Source: Streptomyces cadmiisoli (GTDB taxonomy: Bacteria > Actinomycetota > Actinomycetes > Streptomycetales > Streptomycetaceae). From it: a stretch of DNA of 64,000 nt. The notes beneath the pieces are model-generated. The model saw only the letters and a list, made by a program, of their open reading frames with translations, did not search any database and was not told the origin of the DNA. This document shows positions 1 to 13,513 of this stretch, piece by piece. Each line of letters opens with the position of its first letter. Positions within the stretch are counted from its first letter, which is position 1. A program made the translations under genes and the position numbers. The DNA lies in NCBI RefSeq assembly GCF_003261055.1, contig NZ_CP030073.1, positions 1,550,001 through 1,614,000 on the forward strand, written 5' to 3'.

Positions 1-4989
<4,989 letters not shown>

Positions 4990-5002
4990 GAAAGGGAAAC
5001 GT

Positions 5003-5212
5003 ATGAGCAATCCGTTCGAGGACCCCGACGGCGTCTACCTGGTCCTGGTCAACGACGAGAACCAGCACAGCCTCTGGCCGGACTTCGTGGACGTGCCGGC
5101 CGGCTGGCGGGTGGTCCACGGCCCCGCGTCACGGCCGTCGTGCCTGGAGCACGTGGAGAAGCACTGGACCGACATGCGGCCCCGCAGCCTGGCCGAGTCC
5201 ATGGACGGCTGA
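5003..5212 (+). CDS. mbtH: MbtH-like NRPS chaperone
   Basis: A 69-residue protein with the full MbtH signature: N-terminal NPFEDPDG, then [10 protein letters not shown] and the conserved Trp-rich core (GWRVVHG, the CLEHVEKHW segment). MbtH proteins bind adenylation domains and are needed for their folding or activity. It starts 13 nt after the NRPS stop with GAAAGG as ribosome binding site, so it is co-transcribed with and most likely serves that NRPS. Its length is normal for the family. A strong bidirectional terminator follows. Confidence 0.96.
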   Translation: MSNPFEDPDGVYLVLVNDENQHSLWPDFVDVPAGWRVVHGPASRPSCLEHVEKHWTDMRPRSLAESMDG

Positions 5213-5227
5213 CCGCGCACAAAAGGC

Positions 5228-5262
5228 GGGGCCGGCCGCGGCTGATGTCCGCGGCCGGCCCC
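5228..5262. terminator. Bidirectional GC-only hairpin terminator
   Basis: Perfect 14-bp inverted repeat (GGGGCCGGCCGCGG at 5,228-5,241 against CCGCGGCCGGCCCC at 5,249-5,262) with a 7-nt loop. It sits between the convergent mbtH and lipoprotein genes. Confidence 0.85.
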
Positions 5263-5282
5263 GTTCGCGTGGTGCGGCGCCG

Positions 5283-6353
5283 TCAGGACGCCGGCTGCTC
5301 GACCTTCGTGTCCGCCTTGCCGTCGACGGCCGCGGCAAGCTGCGGGACCAGCCGCTCCACGACGTAGGGCAGGCTGAGCGCGGAGACGAAGGAGGTGGCG
5401 TTGCCGTAGTCGCTGGTCTCCTGGACGAAGACCTCGCGGCCCTCCTTGACGACGTTCAGGTCCTTGTACGACGCGTCCTTGTGGAGCTTGCCGGAGTCCT
5501 TGGCGACGTCGCCGACGATCCACACCAGGGCGTCCCGGTCGAGCAGGTCGGTGCGCTCCTTGCTGACGTTCGCGCCGAACTGGTCGCCGATCACCTTGTC
5601 GAGGTCCTCGGGCAGGGTGAAGCCGAGTTCGGTGAGCAGGCGGGAGCGCGCGTCCTGGCTGCCGAAGACGAACATGCCCTCGTACGGCGTGGCCATGAGG
5701 GCGGTGGCGTTCTTGAACTCGGGCTGCTCGGCGGCGGCCGCGGCGATGCTGTCCTCGGTGGCCTTGACGACCTTGCCGGCCTCCTCCGGCTTGCCGAGGG
5801 CCTGGCCGACCGTCTCGGTCAGCTCCTGCCACGGGACGCCGTAGTCGCTGTACTCCTTCGGCTGGGCGACGACGGGCGCGAACTTGGACAGCGACTCGTA
5901 CTGCTCCTTGGTGAGGCCGCTGTAGACCGCGAGGATCAGGTCCGGCCGGAGCGCGGCGATCTTCTCCACCTGCGGGCCGGTGCCGGTGTCCTTGAGCACG
6001 GTCGGTGCCTCGGCCCCGCCGAGCTTGTCCTGGGCCCAGGGGCCGATGGCGCCGTCGTAGCCGCCGAGCCACTCGGTGGTGCCGACCGGCACCTTGCCGA
6101 GGGCGAGGACGGCGTCCTGGTCGGTCAGGCCGACCGTGACGATGCGCTTCGGCTCGGACTTGACGGTCGTACTGCCGTACTTGTGGGCGACGGTGACCGG
6201 GAAGGCGGACTCGCCGGAGCTGCTCGCCTCGGCGCCGGCGCCCGCCGTGCCGGATCCTGAGTCGTCGCCGCCGCAGGCGGTGACGGTGGCGAACAGCATG
6301 ACGGCCGAGGCGAGCGCGGCGGCGAGCCGGGGCACTCTGCGCGAGCGGAACAT
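5283..6353 (-). CDS. Iron-siderophore ABC transporter substrate-binding lipoprotein
   Basis: A 356-residue FecB/FhuD-type periplasmic-binding protein. The N-terminus is a lipoprotein signal peptide (MFRSRRVPRL, hydrophobic stretch, lipobox VTAC with Cys27), followed by a Ser/Gly/Ala-rich linker. The body shows typical class III binding-protein segments such as KRIVTVGLTDQDAVLALG and LRPDLILAVYSG. It would capture the ferric siderophore outside the membrane. It is the last gene of the leftward operon starting at 9,973. No importer permease is seen in the window, so import probably uses permease genes elsewhere. Confidence 0.93.
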   Translation of the reverse strand: MFRSRRVPRLAAALASAVMLFATVTACGGDDSGSGTAGAGAEASSSGESAFPVTVAHKYGSTTVKSEPKRIVTVGLTDQDAVLALGKVPVGTTEWLGGYDGAIGPWAQDKLGGAEAPTVLKDTGTGPQVEKIAALRPDLILAVYSGLTKEQYESLSKFAPVVAQPKEYSDYGVPWQELTETVGQALGKPEEAGKVVKATEDSIAAAAAEQPEFKNATALMATPYEGMFVFGSQDARSRLLTELGFTLPEDLDKVIGDQFGANVSKERTDLLDRDALVWIVGDVAKDSGKLHKDASYKDLNVVKEGREVFVQETSDYGNATSFVSALSLPYVVERLVPQLAAAVDGKADTKVEQPAS

Positions 6354-6410
6354 GGTGGTCCTTCGTGTCGGGTTCTGGTGGAGTGGTGCGGTGCGGGGGG
6401 TGGTGGTTCC

Positions 6411-8225
6411 TCAGGTGCGGGTGTCCGACCAGGCCTCCCAGAGAGCGGCGTAGCGTCCCCCGGCGGCGCGCAGTCGGTCGTGGGCGCCGGACTCGACGAC
6501 GCGGCCGGCCTCCATGACGACGACGCGGTCGGCGAGTGCGGCCTGGCTGAGGCGGTGGGCGACGATCAGCGCGGTGCGGCCGTCCACGGCGCGGGCGACC
6601 GCCTTCTCCAACGCGCGCGCTCCGGCGCTGCCGGCCTCCGCGGTGGCCTCGTCGAGGATCACCAGGGGCGGATCGGCGAGGATCAGCCGGGCCAGCGCGA
6701 GGGCCTGCGTCTGCGCGCCGCTGAGCCGGTGGCCGCCCTCCCCCACCACCGTGTCGAGGCCGTCGGGCAGTGCCTGCGCCCAGCCGAGGGCGTCGACGCG
6801 GTCGAGCGCGGTGCGCAGTTCGTCGTCGGTGGCGTCCGGGGCGGCGAGCCGGAGGTCGTCGGCGAGCGGGCCCGCGAAGACATGGACCTCCTGCGTGATC
6901 AGGGCGACGGTGCGGGAGCCGGCCGCGGAACCCGGTTCGGCCGGGGGCGATCCGCCGACCAGGACGGTGCCCGAGGTGGGCGGCTGGATACCGGCGACGA
7001 TCCGCGCCAGGGTGGTCTTGCCGGCGCCGCTGGCGCCGACGAGCGCGACCCGCTCCCCCGGCCGGATCGCCAGGTCGATGTCGTGCAGGACGGGGTGCCC
7101 GGTCCGGTAGGCGTGGCTGAGGCCGCGCACGGTGACGCCGATGCCGTGCGTCTCGACCGGCGGCTGCGGCTTCGGGGGCGGCGGCTGATCGGTGACGCCG
7201 ACCAGCCGGGCCAGGCCCGCCGTCGCCGACTGGGCGTCGTCCAGGAGCGCGAGGGCGGCGTTGACGGGGCCGAACAGGCTGTGGAAGTAGAGGGCGGCGG
7301 CCGTCGCCGTGCCGATCGACGCGGACCCCTGGCGGACCAGCCAGTAGCCGGTGATCAGGACGGCGGCCAGTCCGATGTACTCGGCGATGTGCAGGCGGCT
7401 GTAGAAGCCGAGGACGAGCCGGACGCCCCGCATCGTCAAGTCGACCAGCGACCACGACCGTTCGGTGACCCGCTCGGTGTGCTCGCGCTCCAGCCGGAAC
7501 GCCCGGATGGTGGAGCTGCCGCCGATGGTGTCGAGCAGTTGCTGCTGCTGGGCGCTGCCGGCGACACGCTGCTCGGCGTAGAGCGGCACGGCACGGGCCA
7601 CGTACCAGCGCGCGGTGGCCGCCTGCACGGGTACCGCCAGCAGGGCGGCCAGCAGGAACCGCCAGTCGAGCAGGGCCATCGCGCCGAGGGTCAGGACGAT
7701 GGTCAGCAGTGAACGGGCCAGTTCCGGCAGCGCGTTGCGGACGGCCTCGGCGATCAGGGACACGTCCGCGGTGACCCGGGCGGTCAGGTCACCGGCGCCG
7801 GCCCTCTCGACGCGTTCCAGGGGCAGTGCCAGGGCCCGCTCCACGAACCGCTCGCGCAGCAGGGCCAGGGTGGACTCGCCGAGGCGGGAGATCAGCGACA
7901 GGCCGAACCCGGTGGTGACGCCCTGCGCCACGGCGACGGCCACGAGGAGCGCGGCGGCGGTGGTGACGGCGTCGGCCGCCCCGCGGTCGGCGGCCAGGTC
8001 GACGATCCGCCCGAGCAGGGGCTGCACGAGCAGGCCGAGCGCGGTGGAGCCGACCATCACGGTGAACGCGGCCAGGACCAACGGCCCACGCGGACGCAGC
8101 AGTTCGGCGACGGCCCGGCGGGTGCGCGCCGGCGTCGCGACGGGGAGCAGCGGGGACTCGGTCCGGCCGCCGTCCGGTGGGGCGGGGTGCCGGTCCTCGC
8201 GCTGCTCGGCCCGGGATCCGGTCAT
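6411..8225 (-). CDS. ABC exporter half-transporter, catalytic subunit
   Basis: A 604-residue TMD-NBD fusion of the multidrug/siderophore exporter type. The N-terminal half has about six hydrophobic helices. The C-terminal nucleotide-binding domain has an intact Walker A (GASGAGKTT), Walker B with catalytic Glu (LVILDEAT) and switch His (IVAHRLS); its signature motif is LSGAQ instead of LSGGQ. The start overlaps the stop of the upstream ABC gene by 4 nt (8,222-8,225), so the two are probably translationally coupled and form a heterodimer. In the siderophore setting it may export the siderophore or, as with mycobacterial IrtAB, import it. Confidence 0.93.
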   Translation of the reverse strand: MTGSRAEQREDRHPAPPDGGRTESPLLPVATPARTRRAVAELLRPRGPLVLAAFTVMVGSTALGLLVQPLLGRIVDLAADRGAADAVTTAAALLVAVAVAQGVTTGFGLSLISRLGESTLALLRERFVERALALPLERVERAGAGDLTARVTADVSLIAEAVRNALPELARSLLTIVLTLGAMALLDWRFLLAALLAVPVQAATARWYVARAVPLYAEQRVAGSAQQQQLLDTIGGSSTIRAFRLEREHTERVTERSWSLVDLTMRGVRLVLGFYSRLHIAEYIGLAAVLITGYWLVRQGSASIGTATAAALYFHSLFGPVNAALALLDDAQSATAGLARLVGVTDQPPPPKPQPPVETHGIGVTVRGLSHAYRTGHPVLHDIDLAIRPGERVALVGASGAGKTTLARIVAGIQPPTSGTVLVGGSPPAEPGSAAGSRTVALITQEVHVFAGPLADDLRLAAPDATDDELRTALDRVDALGWAQALPDGLDTVVGEGGHRLSGAQTQALALARLILADPPLVILDEATAEAGSAGARALEKAVARAVDGRTALIVAHRLSQAALADRVVVMEAGRVVESGAHDRLRAAGGRYAALWEAWSDTRT

Positions 8226-9973
8226 GTGAGCACCGCCGTACGGTAGGCCGCGTTGTCGCGGGCCAGTCGGTCGTGGGGGCCGTCCGCGGTGACCCGGCCG
8301 GTTTCGAGGAGGACGACCCGGTCGGTCGCCGCGAGGAGGGCGGGGCTGTTGGTCACTATGACGGTGGTGCGCTCCCGCCGGAGGTCCCTGATCCCGGCGG
8401 CGATCCGCACCTCGGTGACGGCGTCGACGGCGGTGGCGGGCTCGTGGACGACGAGCACCGGTGGGTCGGCGGCCAGGGCCCGGGCCAGGGCGACACGTTG
8501 GCGCTGGCCGCCGGAGAGCGAGCGTCCGCGGGCGGTGACGGCCGTGGCGGTGCCGTCGGGCAGCGCGCGGGCGACCTCGTCCGCCCCGGACGCGGCCAGC
8601 GCGTCGGCGACGGTCACCGGTGAACGGGCACCGGCCACGGCGGGCACCACCGCGGTGACGTTCTCCAGGAGAGTGCCGTCGAACAGGTCCGCGTCGTGCT
8701 CGGCGACCAGGATCGCGGCGCGCGCGTCCGTCAGCGCGAGGGCGGTCAGTTCCGCGCCGTCCAGTTCCACCGCGCCCTCGTCGGGGTCGGCGCGGCGGCC
8801 GAGGCAGCGCAGCAGTGCCACGGCGTCGGCGGGGTCGGTGACGGCGACGCCGACCGTCTCACCGGGCGCCACGTCCAGGTCCACCCGCCGCAGGGTCGCG
8901 TGCGACAGTCCGCGCAGCCGCAGCCGGCCCTCGGTGGCGCGGGGCACGGCGGCGGGCCGGCGGCTGTCCCGCGGTACGGCGGCGGGGGCGTCGAGGATCC
9001 CGGCGATCCGGGCGGCGGAGGCACGGCCCTGGGCCAGTTCCGCGTTGACCCAGGCGAACTCGGAGAGCGGTCCGATGAGGAACAGGGCCAGGCCGACGGA
9101 CGAGACGAGTTCCCCGAGGCCGATGTCGCCGCGTGCGGCGAGCCGTCCGCCGACGAGGGCCACCAGCGCGATGAAGGTCCCGGTCAGGATGGTCACGACC
9201 CCGCTCTGCCAGGCTTCGGCGCGGGCCGCGCGCAGGGTCGCGGCGAGCGAGTCGCGGCTGGTGCGCCGGTAGCGGGCGACGGCCGCCGGCCCGGCGCCGA
9301 TGCCCTTCAGCACCCGCAGTCCGGCCACCAGGTCCGCGGCGACTCCGGAGGCGCGTCCCGCACGTTGCTGCTCGGTCTCGCTGCGCCGTTCCAGGGGTTT
9401 GCTCAGCAGGTGCCCGAGCCACAGCAGCAGCGGTGTGCCGAGGAGGACAAGAAGGCCGAGGACGAGCGAGACCCGGAGCAGCGCCACGGCGCTGACCACC
9501 AGGCCGGCCGTGGCCGAGACGGCGACGATGACCGCCATGGTCACCGCGCCGACCCGTCTGGCGTCCTCGGTGGCGATGCTCGCCAGTTCACCCGGCAGCC
9601 GGCCTTCGTCCGCACCGCCCTCGGGGGCGAGGACGCGGCCGGTCAGCCGGACCCGGAGCTGGTGCGCCGCGGTCACGGAGGCCCGTTCGCCGGCCCTGGC
9701 CGAGCGGCGGAAACTGAAGGAGAGCCCGACGTAGACGAGGGCCAGGGCACCGAGCCACAGCAGCAGTCCGGGGAAGTCGCCGCGGACGACGCCCTGTTCG
9801 ATCGCCAGGCCGATCAGCACCGGGACCAGGGCCTCGCCCGTCTGGTGCGCCATGCCCAGGACCGCGCCCGTTACGACGTCCCGGCGTTGTCCGACGACCG
9901 ACCGACGCAGAACGCTCCGCCCCGCTGGGTCCGCTTTTCTCACGTATCCCTCCGGACCGGAGTCACGGCGCAT
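8222..9973 (-). CDS. ABC exporter half-transporter, degenerate-NBD subunit
   Basis: A 583-residue TMD-NBD fusion, partner of the downstream ABC gene. Its nucleotide-binding domain keeps a perfect LSGGQRQR signature but has lost other ATPase residues: the Walker A position reads GVAVTDPADAVALL with no GKT/GKS, Walker B reads VLVVHEPA with His in place of Asp, and the switch-His region reads VTNSPAL. Together with the LSGAQ signature of its partner this gives one consensus and one degenerate ATP site, the arrangement known from heterodimeric ABC exporters. It is first in a three-gene leftward operon behind an iron box at 9,994-10,012. Confidence 0.92.
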   Translation of the reverse strand: MRRDSGPEGYVRKADPAGRSVLRRSVVGQRRDVVTGAVLGMAHQTGEALVPVLIGLAIEQGVVRGDFPGLLLWLGALALVYVGLSFSFRRSARAGERASVTAAHQLRVRLTGRVLAPEGGADEGRLPGELASIATEDARRVGAVTMAVIVAVSATAGLVVSAVALLRVSLVLGLLVLLGTPLLLWLGHLLSKPLERRSETEQQRAGRASGVAADLVAGLRVLKGIGAGPAAVARYRRTSRDSLAATLRAARAEAWQSGVVTILTGTFIALVALVGGRLAARGDIGLGELVSSVGLALFLIGPLSEFAWVNAELAQGRASAARIAGILDAPAAVPRDSRRPAAVPRATEGRLRLRGLSHATLRRVDLDVAPGETVGVAVTDPADAVALLRCLGRRADPDEGAVELDGAELTALALTDARAAILVAEHDADLFDGTLLENVTAVVPAVAGARSPVTVADALAASGADEVARALPDGTATAVTARGRSLSGGQRQRVALARALAADPPVLVVHEPATAVDAVTEVRIAAGIRDLRRERTTVIVTNSPALLAATDRVVLLETGRVTADGPHDRLARDNAAYRTAVLT

Positions 9974-9993
9974 GGATCACCGCGCCCACAGAC

Positions 9994-10012
9994 TTAGGTA
10001 AGGCTAACCAGA
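9994..10012 (-). promoter_or_regulatory. Iron box (DmdR/IdeR-type operator) for the ABC exporter operon
   Basis: TTAGGTAAGGCTAACCAGA closely matches the actinobacterial iron-box palindrome TTAGGTTAGGCTAACCTAA. It lies 21 bp upstream of the first ABC gene start at 9,973, where an Fe(II)-loaded DmdR/IdeR repressor would block transcription. It overlaps the end of the upstream HTH-like gene. Confidence 0.8.
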
Positions 10013-10620
10013 ATCATCAAGGTCGACCAGTCCTCTGACGGAGCATCATCGATACGCACAAGTCGGTAGCGCTGCTCGTACGACGCACCACCGCGCCGCC
10101 CGGCCTTCTTCAGCCTCGCCGCCCGGCGCGCGGCCAGGATGAGCGCCTCCACCTGCGGCCGTTCCCGCCGCACACGGAGCAACGCGCGTACGGACAGCCC
10201 GGCGAGGGACGGCACGGCGGCCTGCGGGACCCCCCTGCGCACTCCGGTGAGCAGGATGCGCAGCGTGGCGGGGGTCAGCCGCGCCGGCGTGCCGCTGCCG
10301 CCGGCGTGGGCGCGGGCGAGCGTCCGCGCCTGCGTCATGGCCGCGGCGAACGAGGGGTCCTGCTGCTGCCAGTTGTGCAGCAGCTGCTCCGAGACCCCGG
10401 CGGCGACCGCGCAGCCCGCGGGACTCATCCCGAGGACGGCGGCGCGCACGGCCTCGGCCATGCGGGTCAGGGTGTCCTCACGCAGGCTCGGGCCGCGCCC
10501 CAGGGCATGGAGCAGCCGGCCGTCGAGGTCCTCTTGTTCGTCGAGGCGCTCCATCACACCATCGGCCCATGCCGCGAACCGGTCGGCGGAGTCCGTCCGT
10601 TCACTCACTCGCACTCCCAT
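9994..10620 (-). CDS. HTH-containing protein of unknown function in the siderophore locus
   Basis: A 208-residue soluble, Arg-rich protein that I do not recognise as a named family. Two segments look like helix-turn-helix units: around MSPAGCAVAAGVSEQLLHNW, resembling homeodomain-like or terminase-small-subunit HTHs, and around QAAVPSLAGLSVRALLRVRR. Its annotated ATG (10,618-10,620) directly abuts an iron box, and its last codons overlap the iron box of the next operon. A GTG three codons in (near 10,614) is an alternative start. It may be an iron-responsive DNA-binding protein; this is inference from position and motif only. Confidence 0.7.
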   Translation of the reverse strand: MGVRVSERTDSADRFAAWADGVMERLDEQEDLDGRLLHALGRGPSLREDTLTRMAEAVRAAVLGMSPAGCAVAAGVSEQLLHNWQQQDPSFAAAMTQARTLARAHAGGSGTPARLTPATLRILLTGVRRGVPQAAVPSLAGLSVRALLRVRRERPQVEALILAARRAARLKKAGRRGGASYEQRYRLVRIDDAPSEDWSTLMILVSLT

Positions 10621-10638
10621 TAGGTTAGCCTAACCAAA
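10620..10638. promoter_or_regulatory. Second iron box in the divergent promoter
   Basis: TTAGGTTAGCCTAACCAAA contains a perfect GGTTA-gcc-TAACC inverted repeat and matches the DmdR/IdeR iron-box consensus. It touches the ATG of the leftward HTH-like gene and lies 58 bp upstream of the rightward amidohydrolase start, so it could control either or both. Confidence 0.82.
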
Positions 10639-10695
10639 CCATAGAGGGTTCCGTGAAGTCGGCCACCCTCCCGGATCGGCCGGAAGGATCTGTCC

Positions 10696-12258
10696 GTGCT
10701 TTCGACGAGGATCACCAACGCCCGCTTGCTCACCATGGATCCGGCCCGGCCGACCGCCCGGGAGCTGGGCATCTGGCAGGGACGCGTCGTCGGGCTGGAC
10801 GAGGACGTGGCGGGACTGCCGGCCCGCCGGACCGTGGACCTGGACGGGGCCGTGGTGCTGCCCGGCTTCATCGACAGCCATGTGCACCTGACCTGGACCG
10901 GGTTGAAGGCGAAGGCTCCCGGGGTCGCGCCGAGCCGGCGGGCCGACGACGTGCTGCGGACGGTGGCCGAGGCGACGGCGCAGGCCCCGGCGGGCGGCTG
11001 GGTCGACTTCGGCGGCTACGACCAGCGCACCCTGGACCGCCCGTTGACGGCCGCCGACCTCGATGCCGTCAGCGCCGGCCGCAAGGTGTACCTGGGGCAC
11101 ATCTCCGGCCATGCGTGCCTGGTCAACTCGGCTGTCCTGAAGGATCTCCCCGCCGATGCGGCGCGACCGGACGGCTTCCTGGTCGAGGGGGCCATGGGCG
11201 TCGCGCTCCGCTCCCGTCCGCCGTATTCGCTCACCGAACTGGCCGCGGCGATCGAACACGCCGCGCGGGTCTGCCGGTCGGAGGGCGTGACGGCCTGCGC
11301 GGAGGCCGGGGTGGGCGGGCGGCTCATCGGCCGCAGCCCGGTCGAGGCCGCGGCCTACCAACTCGCCCACGAGTCCGGGCGGCTGCCGCTGAGGGTGCAG
11401 CTCATGGCGGCCGCCGACGCGCTCCGTCCGGTCGCCACGGCCCCGCAGGACACCACGAGCCGGGCCCTCGATCTCGGACTGCGCACGGGATTCGGCGACG
11501 GGCGGCTCTCGCTGGGCGCCCTCAAGGTGTTCACCGACGGCGGCATGATGGCCCGCACGGCCGCGCTCACCCGCCCCTACCTGGGCACCGACACCAGCGG
11601 GCAACTCCAGGACGAACCCGAGGCGTTGGAGAGCACCATCGTGGCGGGACACCTCGCGGGCTGGCAGCTGGCCGTGCACGCCATCGGCGACCGCGCCGTG
11701 GACGTCGCCCTGGACGCCCTGGAGAAGGCCCAGAAGCTGAGCCCCCGGCCGGCGGCGCGGCATCGTATCGAGCACGCGGGCCTGGTCCGCCCCGACCAGT
11801 TGCCCCGGCTCGCGCGGCTCGGGGTGACCGTCGTGGTGCAGCCGACCTTTCTGCGCGAGTACGGCGACGACTACGCCACGGTGATGGGCGAGGACCGCGC
11901 CGACTGGCTCTACCGCGGCCGGGGTTTCCTCGAGCACGGCGTCCGGGTGGCAGGCAGCTCCGACCGCCCCGTCGCCGACGGCGCCCCGCTCCGGGCGATC
12001 CAGTTCATGGTCGAGCGGACCTCGCACTCGGGTCGGGCCATCGGCCCCGGTGAGGCGCTCACCGTGACGGAGGCACTGCACGCCTACACCACCGAGGCGG
12101 CCCGCGCCTGCCACTGGGAGAAGGACGCCGGCAGCCTCTCCCCCGGCAAGCGGGCGGATCTCGTGGTCCTCGGCGACGACCCGCACCGGGTGGAGGCGTC
12201 CCGCATCGGGGACATCGAGGTGGTCGGGACGTTCCTGGAGGGCGACGAGACGTACTGA
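10696..12258 (+). CDS. YtcJ-like amidohydrolase family protein
   Basis: A 520-residue metal-dependent amidohydrolase with a GTG start. The metal-binding HxH motif (DSHVHLTW) follows an N-terminal beta-sandwich segment; later motifs include GGYDQRTLD, FTDGGMMARTA, HAIGDRAVDVALDALE, RIEHAG and SSDRPVADGAPL, all typical of the amidohydrolase-3/YtcJ group. Family members hydrolyse amide bonds in small, often N-acylated or cyclic substrates; the substrate here is unknown. There is no signal peptide, so it is cytoplasmic. Its promoter region contains an iron box, so a role in siderophore processing or release of iron from the complex is possible but unproven. Confidence 0.88.
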   Translation: MLSTRITNARLLTMDPARPTARELGIWQGRVVGLDEDVAGLPARRTVDLDGAVVLPGFIDSHVHLTWTGLKAKAPGVAPSRRADDVLRTVAEATAQAPAGGWVDFGGYDQRTLDRPLTAADLDAVSAGRKVYLGHISGHACLVNSAVLKDLPADAARPDGFLVEGAMGVALRSRPPYSLTELAAAIEHAARVCRSEGVTACAEAGVGGRLIGRSPVEAAAYQLAHESGRLPLRVQLMAAADALRPVATAPQDTTSRALDLGLRTGFGDGRLSLGALKVFTDGGMMARTAALTRPYLGTDTSGQLQDEPEALESTIVAGHLAGWQLAVHAIGDRAVDVALDALEKAQKLSPRPAARHRIEHAGLVRPDQLPRLARLGVTVVVQPTFLREYGDDYATVMGEDRADWLYRGRGFLEHGVRVAGSSDRPVADGAPLRAIQFMVERTSHSGRAIGPGEALTVTEALHAYTTEAARACHWEKDAGSLSPGKRADLVVLGDDPHRVEASRIGDIEVVGTFLEGDETY

Positions 12259-12415
12259 GCGGGCGGCGGACGCCGGGAGGCTGTCCGCGGTCGGCGGTCG
12301 GCGTCGACGTCGGCGGTCGTACGTTCCCGAGCTGTCAGCCTGCGATGCGGACGGCGGTCGGCAGGCCGGCGGACAGGCACCAGGACCAAGGGGCAGCGGT
12401 CAGCGGTCCGGCAGG

Positions 12416-13381
12416 TCAGCGGACCCTGCCCCGCGGCTTCAGAGGAGTCGGCGGCAGTTCGGGAGCCGGCAGCGGATCGCCGTCGTAGCCGTCCACCTTC
12501 CCGAACGCCGAGCCCTCCATCCACTCCTGACGGGCCCGCACGATCTCGTCCTGGGAGCGTCCGATCCAGTTCCAGAACATGATCAGCTCCTCCTCGAACG
12601 GCTCACCGCCGAGGAGCATCAGCCCCGCGTCCGACTCGGCGCGCAGCGGCAGTTCAGCGCGGCCGCAGCCGAGGTAGAGCATGGAGCCGGGCAGCACGGG
12701 CACGCCGTCGACGTGGGCCTCACCGGACATGGACAGCACCGCGTACTCGAAGTCCGGCTCCAGCGGCAGGCGTACGTCCGCGCCGCGCGTGAGGGCGAGG
12801 TCTGCGCCGACGAGGGGGGTGTACGTCGTGCCGGGCGAGGTCGCGCCGTCGAGGCCGCCCAGGATGAGCGTGGCGCGCAGACCCGGCGCCGTGACGACCG
12901 GCAGTTCGGCGTGGTGTTCGAACCGCGGCTCGGTGTGGCGGTGGCCCTCCGGCAGAGCGACCCAGAGCTGCGCGCCGTGCAGGAACCGGGCGTGCGACCT
13001 GGGGCTTTCCTCGGAGTGGCTGATCGCCCGGCCGGAGGTCATGAGGCCCAGTTCGCGCGGGCGGACGGTCTGGACGGTGCCGGTCGAATCGCGGTGCAGC
13101 ACTTCACCCTCGTGCAGCCAGCTCACCGTCTGCAGCCCCATGTGCGGATGGGGCGGCACCTGCATGCCGGCCTCCTGAGCGATGTCGTCCGGGCCGTAGT
13201 GGTCGACGAAGCACCAGGCGCCGACCATGCGGCGTCCCAGGTTGGGCAGCAGCCGGCGGACTTCGCCGGACTCACCGAGCATGACGCGGCGAGGGCTGAG
13301 GAGTTCACGCACCGGCTCCGCCACCACGAATCCGCGGCCGCCGCACACGGCGGGGACCGCCACGCGATCAAGATTGCTCAT
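12416..13381 (-). CDS. Pirin family protein
   Basis: A 321-residue bicupin. The N-terminal cupin carries the pirin metal-binding pattern (PHPHMGLQTVSWLHEGEVLHRDS, then SHSEESP), and the C-terminal pirin_C domain is present (FEEELIMFWNWIGRSQDEI). Bacterial pirins are Fe(II)-dependent quercetinase-like or regulatory proteins often induced by oxidative stress. The gene is divergent from a marR gene across 132 bp containing a repeated motif, suggesting MarR control. Confidence 0.93.
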   Translation of the reverse strand: MSNLDRVAVPAVCGGRGFVVAEPVRELLSPRRVMLGESGEVRRLLPNLGRRMVGAWCFVDHYGPDDIAQEAGMQVPPHPHMGLQTVSWLHEGEVLHRDSTGTVQTVRPRELGLMTSGRAISHSEESPRSHARFLHGAQLWVALPEGHRHTEPRFEHHAELPVVTAPGLRATLILGGLDGATSPGTTYTPLVGADLALTRGADVRLPLEPDFEYAVLSMSGEAHVDGVPVLPGSMLYLGCGRAELPLRAESDAGLMLLGGEPFEEELIMFWNWIGRSQDEIVRARQEWMEGSAFGKVDGYDGDPLPAPELPPTPLKPRGRVR

Positions 13382-13473
13382 GGCGACAACCTAGCCCCGG
13401 CGGACACCCTCCGTCAGTCCGTTGCCGCGCCGTCGCCCGGGGGGCTGCCAGGGTTCCACCGTCCGCACCGAAA

Positions 13474-13500
13474 ATAGTAGCCATGGACATAGTAGCCATG
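13474..13500. promoter_or_regulatory. Direct/inverted repeat, candidate MarR operator
   Basis: ATAGTAGCCATG occurs twice in direct orientation (13,474-13,485 and 13,489-13,500), 15 bp apart. Within it CCATGG and CATGT elements also form short inverted repeats. It lies 14 bp before the marR start in the pirin-marR divergent region, a typical place for an autoregulatory operator. Confidence 0.5.
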
Positions 13501-13513
13501 TACCGTATTTCTG

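Noticed and set aside
5035..7455. Very long open frame (806 codons) on the minus strand across the lipoprotein and ABC genes
   Set aside because: It is out of frame with the clearly homologous genes there, has a low-complexity Arg/Pro/Gly composition and no motif; a typical shadow frame in high-GC DNA.
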